A stretch of 5,401 nt of DNA from Chloroflexota bacterium (GTDB lineage Bacteria; Chloroflexota; Anaerolineae; Ardenticatenales; Ardenticatenaceae): contig DOUV01000472.1 of the NCBI GenBank assembly GCA_003520455.1, positions 1 to 5,401 on the forward strand, written 5' to 3'. The notes below the pieces were generated by a model. The model searched no databases, was not told the DNA's origin, and saw only the letters and a program-made list of their open reading frames with translations. Below, piece after piece: positions 1-5,401 of the stretch. Numbering within the stretch: the stretch's first letter is position 1; the number at the start of each line of letters is the position of its first letter. The position numbers and the translations under genes are program-made.

Positions 1-3000
1 CTGGACATCTACGGGGACGTCCAGGTCGTGACGGCCACACCCACGCCGACGGCCACCGTGACGCGCACGCCCACCAGGACAGCCACGCCGACCGCGACCC
101 CAACCGCCCCGCGCACCGCCACGGCCACGCCGACTCCTACCGGCATCCCTTCGAACACACCGACCCCAACCCCCACCGCCACGACTCCCGCCGGGTTCCT
201 GCCTGACCTGACCATCACCGACGTCTGGCACGAGGGCGAAATCATCTACTACCAGGTGATGAACATTGGTGAGGGAACGGCCGCCGCCGGCCACATTACC
301 GCCCTCTATGTGGATGGCGCGGAGCGGGGGGGCAGCGTCGTTGAAGCCGACCTCTCCCCCGGCGAGCGGTGGAACGGGCGCTTTGAGACTGCCTGGGATT
401 GCTCGCCGCGGGATGACGCCATTGTGGTCACGGCAGACACCCAGAACGCCGTCGCGGAGAGCGACGAGACTAACAATAACCGTGAGGAGTCGTGGCCATG
501 CGACACCTCGCCGCCCGAAATCGCCGGCCCCACCGTGCACGACATCACGCAAGAATCGGCCACCGTCTCGTGGGAAACCAGCGAGGAAGCCGAAGGGGTG
601 GTACGCTACGGCCCGGTGGCGGGCCGCTATCCTTTTGAGAGAGTGACCGGCGTCATGGCGACGGAGAACGACCTCACTCTGACCGGTCTGGAGCCGGCGA
701 CCACCTATCACCTGGCGGTGGAGGCGATTGATCCCAGCGGCAACAGCACCATCGGCCGCGAGGTGATCTTCGAGACGCTGCCGCCCCCCGACAGCATCAA
801 TCCCAACGTCGCCCTCATCATCCCGGCCGTCCTCACGGAGACGGTCGCCATCACCGCCACCGCTTCCGACAACACCGGCATCGCCATGGTGGCCTTCTTC
901 ATCAATGAAGAACGGGTATTCACCGACTACTCGCCTCCCTACGAAATGCGTCTCGATTCGCGCCTCTACGACAACGGCACCTACAACATCAGGGCCAGGG
1001 CCTACGATCTCTCCCTGCGCCAGAGCGAAGATGGTCGGACGGTGGGCGTGGGCAACCTGGTGGATTCCACCGTGCCAATGGTCAACATCACGACCCCCGC
1101 CAACAACGCAGACGTCTCCGGCATCGTCACCGTCACCGCCTCCCTGAGCGACGACACAGGCCTGATCTCCGCCCGCTTCTACGTGGACGGCGTTTACACC
1201 AGTTTCGAGGGGTGGTCCGTCAGCAACCCCCCCAAGACCGCCACCGTCAACTTCGTCTGGGACACGCGAGGCCCACAGATCGTCAAGGATCAGAGGTACC
1301 GCCTGGCGGTGGAAGCCTACGACAATCAGGGCAAAGTGGGGTTGGACACGGTGGATGTGACGGTGCGGAAAGCACCAACACCCGTGCCACCGCCCCTGCC
1401 ACCCGACCTCATCGTCACCGGCCACACGGTCTCCCGCTTCCAAAACGGGTTCACCGTCGAGTTGACGGTGAAGAATGTGGGCGACTCGGATGCGACTAAC
1501 GTCCGCATCCTGGACGGGCTGCGGGGCTTCCAGCCGATCGCCAGCAGCAGCGCCGCCTACGACATCCTGACCGACTGGAATCCGAAGGGCGTTTGGGGCA
1601 ACGCCGACATCCGCCCGAAATTCAGTGTTCCCGCCGGACAGGAACGCGTCTATACCTACAACGCGGTGCCTGTGATGGTCTATCCCAATCCGCCGACGCC
1701 CGCCATCGGTTTCTTCATTGACCTCACCTGGGATTCGTCCGCCCACAAGGGCTATCACAGGTTCCTGCAACTGCCGGTCGCCAAGACCGCCTTGAATGAG
1801 ACGATCCCTGTGGCCCATCTGGCGGCAACCATGTCCAGCAATTACCTGATCGTCACCGACCCGTACCGGCTCTTCGCCCACTACTGCCCCAACTACTACC
1901 AGGTGGTCGCCAGCCCGGCCAAGACCGCTGTCAACACCGTCCTCTCCACCATGGCGGAACTGGCCTGGCACAAGCGGGGTGTCCTGGGTTACCTCTACAC
2001 GGGCAACGGTGGCGACTTGCGGACGCTGGTCAGACCGGGAGGCGCCTGGGTGCTGAGGATGCACCCCGTTGACTTCAACACTGTCGGCAAGGGGTACGTG
2101 TTGATCGTGGGAGAGACCAACATCATCACCTCGGGCTGGTCGAAAGGGTGGGACATAGACTGGTCAGACGGCTCGAACACCGACCGGATTGATGATACCG
2201 ACCTGCTGATTGCCGACACCGGCGGCGACAAGCGGCCCGAACTGATCGTGGGCCGGATCATCGGCGATACGCCGGCTGACCTGGCGGCAGCGATGCGTAC
2301 CAGCATCCAGGTGTTTACCAACGCGCCGGGCCACAGTTACGACCACTCCCACGCCCTGTCGGTCAGCGGCACGGGCAACGGCCTGAGCACGATGGTTTCT
2401 GGCGCCAATTCAACGGGCAGCACCCTCACCAGTAGGGGCTATTCGACCAGCATCCTGCACTGGAAGGACATCACGACAACGCAACAGGTGCAGGCGTTCA
2501 CCAACCTGGCGCCCGGCCGGGACATCATCTACATCTTTGCCCACGGCAACCCGGACAGTTCGGGCGCGCTCGCCGCATGGAACATGGGCAGCGTCAGTTT
2601 CGGCAACACCCACCCCTTTGTCCTCGCCGCCTCTTGCTCCACGGGCGACTACGTGAACGGCGACTTCGCCGAAACCTTCTTCGACCGGGGCGCGGGGGCC
2701 TACATCGGCTCCACCGAACTGTCCCACATGTCGATCAACGCCCGCAGCGGCAAAGACCTGTACAGCGGCGCCATCGCCTTCACCACCGACTCTGTCGGCA
2801 AGCGCTTCACCGCCCTGGAGCGGATTTATTGGGACGCGGGGCATAAGTACCGCTTCTGGGCGACGGAGTACAACCTCTACGGCGATCCCAAATATGGCGG
2901 CAGTGCCGGCACGGTGGAGACCGCCGCCGCAACCCCAATCCCGCCTCCGCCCACTTCCCTCACCGTCGACATTCCCGACATCACCGTCACGCCGGTTGAT

Positions 3001-4068
3001 GATCTCGACCTGGTCGAAATCCCCGGCGGCACCGTCTGGATGGAGCCGGGCGAATATCAGATTCCCTTCTACACTACCTATCTGGATGTGCCGCAGGGAA
3101 CCCAGGTGCAGAATGTGATCCTGGCGCAGAAGTCGGAGATGACCTCGTTCAGCGGACTGCAACTGCCGGTCACGGTGATGGACATCACCAGCCGCGGGAC
3201 CCCTCGCCTCGGGGTCGCCGACGGTGGCACTCTCCCCTTCAGCGGGCAGGAATATGCCTGGCACGTGGTGGATAATCCGGACGGCAGCGCCATCCTCGTC
3301 ATCACCATCTACCCCTTCACCTACAATCCACTGACGATGAACGCGACCTTCTATCAGAACTATCGCTTCGATATCGAGTACACCGACTCGCCGGTCACGA
3401 TCACCCGCCTGCGAACGGACAGGGGCACCTATCCCCTGGGCGCGCCGGTGCAGGTGGAACTCACTGCCCAAAACGTGGGCGACGCGCAAGACGTGACCGT
3501 CAGCGCTTCGATCAAGCGCTCGGACACGGGTGAGGTGGTGGGCGGACTGCTCCTGCGTACGCTGAAGGGGATGGCGGGAGTGGCGTCGTTCACCCCGATG
3601 TGGCAGAGCGAGGGCTTCGAGGCGGGCGATTACGAGGTTGAGGTGGTGTTGCGGGACGTAGAAGGTACTGTGCTGGACCGGCAGACGGAAACGTTCAGCC
3701 TGGGCCTCGTGGCCGGAGAGATTGCCGACTTCACCGTCGCGCCGCGGCAGTTCAAGATCGGCGATCCCATCAGCATCTCCCTCACCTTCCGCAACACGGG
3801 CGATGTGGCCGCGACGGGTAAAACGGTGGTCAACGTATTCGACCACGAAGGAAATCTGGTTGATCAATACAGCCACGACTTCACCGACCTGGCGCCTTTG
3901 CAGACCGCCAGGTTTGCCAACGTGTGGCAGACGGCAGGCGTCTCAGCAGGAGGCTACTACTTTGTCGCCACGGCCCTCTTCAACGGCACGAGCACCGATC
4001 CGATGACTGCCGCCGTGAGCACAGAAGCCCGTGTTTACCTGCCCATTATCTCGAAGAACTATCCGTGA
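1..4068 (+). CDS. Large secreted multidomain gingipain-like (C25) cysteine peptidase, 5'-truncated by window edge
   Basis: The frame is open from base 1 to a TGA at 4066-4068 (1355 codons), so start and signal peptide lie upstream. GTG at 28 sits at the edge of a Thr/Pro stalk and is not a credible start. Domains, by residue from the window edge: stalk 10-65; CARDB-like 68-168, ending in the typical ESDETNNN; fibronectin-III-like 169-260; Ig-like 268-352 and 356-457; CARDB/DUF11-like 469-592; C25 catalytic about 593-967; propeptide-like about 987-1128; two related beta-sandwich domains about 1129-1235 and 1240-1340; tail RVYLPIISKNYP. The clan CD signature is readable: IIYIFAHGN (His848) and, 31 residues on, FVLAASCSTGDY (Cys879), close to the His-Cys spacing of gingipains. 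LIVGRI and the closing NLYGDP also fit C25. Family knowledge: C25 enzymes are extracellular endopeptidases. Specificity cannot be read here. The CARDB/Ig parts suggest surface display or binding. No type IX secretion C-terminal domain was recognised. Confidence 0.88.
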   Translation: MDIYGDVQVVTATPTPTATVTRTPTRTATPTATPTAPRTATATPTPTGIPSNTPTPTPTATTPAGFLPDLTITDVWHEGEIIYYQVMNIGEGTAAAGHITALYVDGAERGGSVVEADLSPGERWNGRFETAWDCSPRDDAIVVTADTQNAVAESDETNNNREESWPCDTSPPEIAGPTVHDITQESATVSWETSEEAEGVVRYGPVAGRYPFERVTGVMATENDLTLTGLEPATTYHLAVEAIDPSGNSTIGREVIFETLPPPDSINPNVALIIPAVLTETVAITATASDNTGIAMVAFFINEERVFTDYSPPYEMRLDSRLYDNGTYNIRARAYDLSLRQSEDGRTVGVGNLVDSTVPMVNITTPANNADVSGIVTVTASLSDDTGLISARFYVDGVYTSFEGWSVSNPPKTATVNFVWDTRGPQIVKDQRYRLAVEAYDNQGKVGLDTVDVTVRKAPTPVPPPLPPDLIVTGHTVSRFQNGFTVELTVKNVGDSDATNVRILDGLRGFQPIASSSAAYDILTDWNPKGVWGNADIRPKFSVPAGQERVYTYNAVPVMVYPNPPTPAIGFFIDLTWDSSAHKGYHRFLQLPVAKTALNETIPVAHLAATMSSNYLIVTDPYRLFAHYCPNYYQVVASPAKTAVNTVLSTMAELAWHKRGVLGYLYTGNGGDLRTLVRPGGAWVLRMHPVDFNTVGKGYVLIVGETNIITSGWSKGWDIDWSDGSNTDRIDDTDLLIADTGGDKRPELIVGRIIGDTPADLAAAMRTSIQVFTNAPGHSYDHSHALSVSGTGNGLSTMVSGANSTGSTLTSRGYSTSILHWKDITTTQQVQAFTNLAPGRDIIYIFAHGNPDSSGALAAWNMGSVSFGNTHPFVLAASCSTGDYVNGDFAETFFDRGAGAYIGSTELSHMSINARSGKDLYSGAIAFTTDSVGKRFTALERIYWDAGHKYRFWATEYNLYGDPKYGGSAGTVETAAATPIPPPPTSLTVDIPDITVTPVDDLDLVEIPGGTVWMEPGEYQIPFYTTYLDVPQGTQVQNVILAQKSEMTSFSGLQLPVTVMDITSRGTPRLGVADGGTLPFSGQEYAWHVVDNPDGSAILVITIYPFTYNPLTMNATFYQNYRFDIEYTDSPVTITRLRTDRGTYPLGAPVQVELTAQNVGDAQDVTVSASIKRSDTGEVVGGLLLRTLKGMAGVASFTPMWQSEGFEAGDYEVEVVLRDVEGTVLDRQTETFSLGLVAGEIADFTVAPRQFKIGDPISISLTFRNTGDVAATGKTVVNVFDHEGNLVDQYSHDFTDLAPLQTARFANVWQTAGVSAGGYYFVATALFNGTSTDPMTAAVSTEARVYLPIISKNYP
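31..189 (+). repeat. Thr/Pro-rich stalk, degenerate (ACN CCN / GCN ACN) codon repeat
   Basis: Residues 11-63 of the open frame hold 24 Thr and 13 Pro out of 53, mostly as TPT, TAT and TRT units. The DNA is a degenerate repeat of short acg/ccg/gcc words with no fixed period longer than two codons. Such stalks are common in exported Chloroflexota proteins, where they act as extended, possibly O-glycosylated spacers between domains (family knowledge and inference). The preceding residues, LDIYGDVQV, are the end of an unseen upstream domain. Confidence 0.85.
1777..2901 (+). other. Peptidase C25 (gingipain-type) catalytic domain
   Basis: This is the catalytic core inside the large gene. It begins after the second CARDB-like domain, with the beta-strand SNYLIVTD at 1834-1860. 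It continues through KGYVLIVGE (about 2089-2115) and an acidic segment, DDTDLLIADTGGDKRPELIVGRI (2191-2259), which matches the C25 pattern of an Asp/Gly-rich turn followed by 'VGRI'. The catalytic His is the CAC codon at 2542-2544 and the catalytic Cys the TGC at 2635-2637, each preceded by a hydrophobic strand as in clan CD enzymes. The domain closes with EYNLYGDPKYG near 2868-2898; C25 domains commonly end in a 'GDP' motif. Both catalytic residues are present, so the enzyme is predicted active. Domain borders are estimates by eye. Confidence 0.85.
2959..3384 (+). other. C25 propeptide-like segment located after the catalytic domain
   Basis: After a Pro-rich spacer (PIPPPPTS, 2935-2958) the chain reads EYQIPFYTTYLDVPQGTQV around 3052-3108 and later IYPFTYNPLTMNATFYQNY near 3307-3363, then RFDIEYT. 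Both patterns ('P..P.....l.vP.G..v' and 'P..YNP.t.....y....v.v.y') resemble, from memory, the N-terminal propeptide of gingipain-type proteins. Here it lies C-terminal to the peptidase, so the usual order appears reversed. An unrelated beta-rich domain is the main alternative. Confidence 0.5.
4030..4065 (+). other. C-terminal YLP tail of the C25 protein
   Basis: The protein ends RVYLPIISKNYP. Tails of the form hydrophobic-Y-L-P-hydrophobic-hydrophobic followed by a basic residue recur, from memory, at the ends of many exported Chloroflexota proteins. No function is known to me. A related IYLPLTRK occurs in the next gene, before its Thr/Pro stalk. Confidence 0.55.
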
Positions 4069-4071
4069 AAC

Positions 4072-4157
4072 CCAGGGGAGAAGGTAACTTTTCAAAAAGT
4101 GGGAGCGGAGGGGGTGTGCGCGCGGCACTACCGCGCGCACACCCCCCTTCCCCCTGG
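4072..4157. repeat. Nested intergenic palindrome (outer inverted repeat)
   Basis: The outer arms are CCAGGGGAGAAGG (4072-4084) and CCTTCCCCCTGG (4146-4157), complementary over 12 bp with one bulged A (4079). Inside lie a small ACTTTT/AAAAGT inverted repeat (4087-4092 with 4095-4100) and the strong hairpin at 4110-4145. The outer arms begin four bases after the stop codon of the peptidase gene. The compact, nested layout resembles an extragenic palindromic element or a structured 3' end. It contains no ORF and carries no recognisable transposon ends. Confidence 0.6.
4110..4145 (+). terminator. Strong GC-rich hairpin, possible terminator without U-tract
   Basis: A perfect 16-bp inverted repeat, GGGGGTGTGCGCGCGG (4110-4125) and its complement (4131-4146, last C shared with the outer arm), closes a 5-base loop CACTA. 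It starts 42 bases after the TGA of the peptidase gene, where a terminator would be expected. There is no run of T downstream, so it is not a classical intrinsic terminator. It may stabilise the 3' end, pause polymerase, or simply be the core of the larger palindrome. Confidence 0.5.
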
Positions 4158-4173
4158 ATTGCGGGTAAGAGAA

Positions 4174-4214
4174 CAGAATGGGCAGGATGAACGGATGGAA
4201 ATCCGCCCATTCTG
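4174..4214. repeat. Second intergenic hairpin with one-base bulge
   Basis: Arms CAGAATGGGC (4174-4183) and GCCCATTCTG (4205-4214) are perfectly complementary over 10 bp. After a bulged A at 4184, GGAT (4185-4188) pairs with ATCC (4201-4204), giving 14 bp around a 12-base loop. It lies 39 bases upstream of the second gene's ATG. It could be an operator-like site, a structured 5' leader or a dispersed extragenic palindrome. The sequence alone does not decide. Confidence 0.6.
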
Positions 4215-4238
4215 CACGGCTGTGCTCTATTTTCGGGC

Positions 4239-4245
4239 AAGGTGG
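4239..4245 (+). promoter_or_regulatory. Ribosome binding site of the second gene
   Basis: AAGGTGG sits 7 bases before the ATG at 4253 and differs little from the AGGAGG consensus. It decides the start: in-frame ATGs at 4178 and 4187 lack a well-spaced site, lie in the second hairpin, and would put a polar leader before the signal peptide. Confidence 0.65.
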
Positions 4246-4252
4246 ACAACAA

Positions 4253-5401
4253 ATGCGCATTCAAACACGGTGGTTCATCCTGACGTGCCTGGCCATCCTG
4301 TCTACGGTGAGCCTGCGGTCGCCGCAAGTCGCCGGCCGTCAGCCGCCAACCACCAATCACCGACCACTGGCCGGTCAGGCACTCGATTCGGTCACGCCGG
4401 CTCAGGCGCCGCCGCAGTTGGCGGGCTGCGCCCTCTTTTCCGCCGACAACATCTGGAACACGCCGGTGGACACCCTGCCCGTGCACCCCAATTCGGACAT
4501 CTACATCGCCACCATCGGCGCCGACGTGGGCATTCGCCCGGACTTCGGCGCCGGCCTCTGGGAGGGCGGCCCCATCGGCATCTCCTACGTGGACGTGCCG
4601 GGCGACCAGGCCAGGGTCTCTGTCAGCTTCACCTACGACGACGAAAGCGATCCCGGCCCCTACCCCATCCCCCCCGGCGCGCCCATCGAGGGCGGCCCGG
4701 ACAGCGACGGCGACCGGCACGTGCTGGTCCTGGAGCGGGAGAACTGCATTCTGTACGAACTGTTCTACGCCTTTCCCCAGACCGATGGCAGCTGGCAGGC
4801 CGACTCCGGCGCCATCTTCGACCTGAAATCCCACGCCTTGCGGCCGGCAGGCTGGACCTCAGCCGACGCCGCCGGCTTGCCCATCCTCCCCGGTCTGGTG
4901 CGCTACGAGGAGGTGGCTGGCGGGGAGATCCGCCACGCGCTGCGCTTCACGGTGCCCCAGACCCGCCGGGAGTACGTCTGGCCGGCACGCCACTTCGCCT
5001 CGAGCCTCACCGGCGCGCAGTACCCGCCCATGGGGCAGCGTTTCCGCCTCAAGGTCGACTTCGACATTGCCGGCTTTTCCCCGCACGCGCAGGTCATCCT
5101 GCGGGCGCTCAAGAAGTACGGCATGCTGCTGGCCGACAACGGTTCGGCCTGGTTCATTTCCGGCGCACCCGATGAACGCTGGAACAACGACGTGCTGCAG
5201 GAGTTGAGGCTGGTGCACGGCTCGGATTTTGAAGCGGTTGACCTATCCTCGCTGATGGTAGATCCCAACTCGGGCCAGGTGCGGAACGGCGAATCGCAGA
5301 TCTACCTGCCGCTGACCCGCAAGGATGAACCCCGCCTCCCGGCGACGGCCACGCCCACCGCGACGACCATCGCCACGGCGACCGGCACAGCGACGGCCGT
5401 G
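4253..5401 (+). CDS. Exported conserved protein of unknown function with C-terminal Thr/Pro stalk, 3'-truncated by window edge
   Basis: The frame is open from ATG 4253 to the last base (383 codons, no stop). Residues 1-21 form a signal peptide: basic MRIQTR, hydrophobic WFILTCLAILSTVSL, then a polar Pro/Gln/Arg-rich spacer to about 55. The main domain runs from about Cys59 to 336. Its striking segments are SADNIWNTPVD (63-73), DDESDPGPYPIP (129-140), DRHVLVLERENC (154-165), RPAGWTSADAAGLPILPG (197-214), YVWPARHFASS (241-251), KKYGMLLADNGSAWFISG (287-304) and GSDFEAVD (323-330). I recall this set from a conserved family of uncharacterised exported proteins in several bacterial phyla, but know no established name or activity. 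Cys59 and Cys165 could pair outside the cell. IYLPLTRK (350-357) follows, then a Thr/Ala/Pro stalk, so another segment probably lies beyond the window. It lies 184 bases after the C25 gene on the same strand, with hairpins between, so co-transcription is uncertain. Confidence 0.85.
   Translation, partial: MRIQTRWFILTCLAILSTVSLRSPQVAGRQPPTTNHRPLAGQALDSVTPAQAPPQLAGCALFSADNIWNTPVDTLPVHPNSDIYIATIGADVGIRPDFGAGLWEGGPIGISYVDVPGDQARVSVSFTYDDESDPGPYPIPPGAPIEGGPDSDGDRHVLVLERENCILYELFYAFPQTDGSWQADSGAIFDLKSHALRPAGWTSADAAGLPILPGLVRYEEVAGGEIRHALRFTVPQTRREYVWPARHFASSLTGAQYPPMGQRFRLKVDFDIAGFSPHAQVILRALKKYGMLLADNGSAWFISGAPDERWNNDVLQELRLVHGSDFEAVDLSSLMVDPNSGQVRNGESQIYLPLTRKDEPRLPATATPTATTIATATGTATAV
5339..5401 (+). 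repeat. Thr/Ala/Pro-rich stalk at the right edge
   Basis: From Pro363 to the window end the second protein is almost only Thr, Ala and Pro (PATATPTATTIATATG and on). It has the same character and coding strand as the stalk at 31-189. It continues beyond the window. Confidence 0.8.

Noticed and set aside
28..30. GTG as start of the peptidase gene
   Set aside because: The frame is open upstream to base 1 (LDIYGDVQV), the codon leads straight into a Thr/Pro stalk, and there is no signal peptide after it.
31..189. CRISPR-like or tandem DNA repeat
   Set aside because: There are no fixed-length repeats or spacers. The periodicity comes from a Thr/Pro-rich protein stalk.
2410..3876. 488-codon open frame on the minus strand
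   Set aside because: It lies wholly opposite the C25 gene, whose frame carries clear catalytic motifs. The antisense product is rich in Arg, Gly, Val and Asp with no recognisable domain, as expected from GC-rich codon bias.
4178..4189. Alternative in-frame starts ATG 4178 and ATG 4187 for the second gene
   Set aside because: They lie in the second hairpin, lack well-spaced ribosome sites, and would add a polar leader before the signal peptide. They are not fully excluded.
4205..4233. Promoter with TATTTT as -10 element
   Set aside because: The TATTTT at 4228-4233 has no acceptable -35 partner at the proper distance and lies close to the ribosome site. The evidence is too weak to annotate.
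4286..4288. Cys12 of the second protein as a lipoprotein lipobox
   Set aside because: The preceding residues ILT do not fit the usual [LVI][AST][GA]C pattern, and the Cys lies inside the hydrophobic core rather than after it.
4046..4834. 262-codon open frame on the minus strand
   Set aside because: It runs through the intergenic hairpins and antisense to the second gene and shows low-complexity Gly/Val/Arg composition. It is a shadow of the coding strand.
4099..5175. 358-codon open frame on the plus strand
   Set aside because: It overlaps the second gene in another frame, begins in the intergenic palindrome, and its product is an Arg/His/Pro-rich mix without domains. The 4253 frame has a ribosome site, signal peptide and a conserved-looking domain.

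Overview
The window is GC-rich (roughly 60-65% by eye) and holds two genes on the plus strand, both cut by the window edges, with a 184-base gap between them. Both proteins look exported. They carry Thr/Pro stalks of the (TP)n/(TAT)n type and a short 'YLP' motif (VYLPII, IYLPLT). From memory, this combination together with CARDB/Ig-like domains and a C25 peptidase is typical of filamentous Chloroflexota (Anaerolineae/Caldilineae type). That placement is an inference, since no marker gene is present.

Region 1 (1-4068) is the 3' part of a very large multidomain protein. It is open to the left edge, so the true start and any signal peptide lie upstream. In order it has a Thr/Pro stalk, a CARDB-like domain, a fibronectin-III-like domain, two Ig-like domains, another CARDB/DUF11-like domain, a gingipain-type (peptidase C25, clan CD) catalytic domain with a readable His/Cys dyad, a segment resembling a C25 propeptide but placed after the catalytic domain, two related beta-sandwich domains, and the C-terminal tail RVYLPIISKNYP.

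Region 2 (4069-4252) is non-coding. It holds a nested palindrome: a perfect 16-bp hairpin inside a 12-bp outer inverted repeat. A second bulged 14-bp hairpin follows, then a Shine-Dalgarno-like AGGTGG before the next gene. No convincing promoter was seen.

Region 3 (4253-5401) is the 5' part (383 codons) of a second exported protein with a signal peptide and a compact, well-ordered domain that I recall as a widespread but uncharacterised family. After this domain comes IYLPLT and then a Thr/Pro stalk that runs off the right edge, so at least one more segment probably follows.

The two products are probably both delivered to the cell surface or medium, one as a peptidase on a long stalk of adhesion-type domains, the other of unknown role. 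Nothing in the sequence proves that they act together. The most unusual points are the order of the C25 catalytic and propeptide-like parts, the shared YLP motif in two different contexts, and the paired palindromes between the genes.
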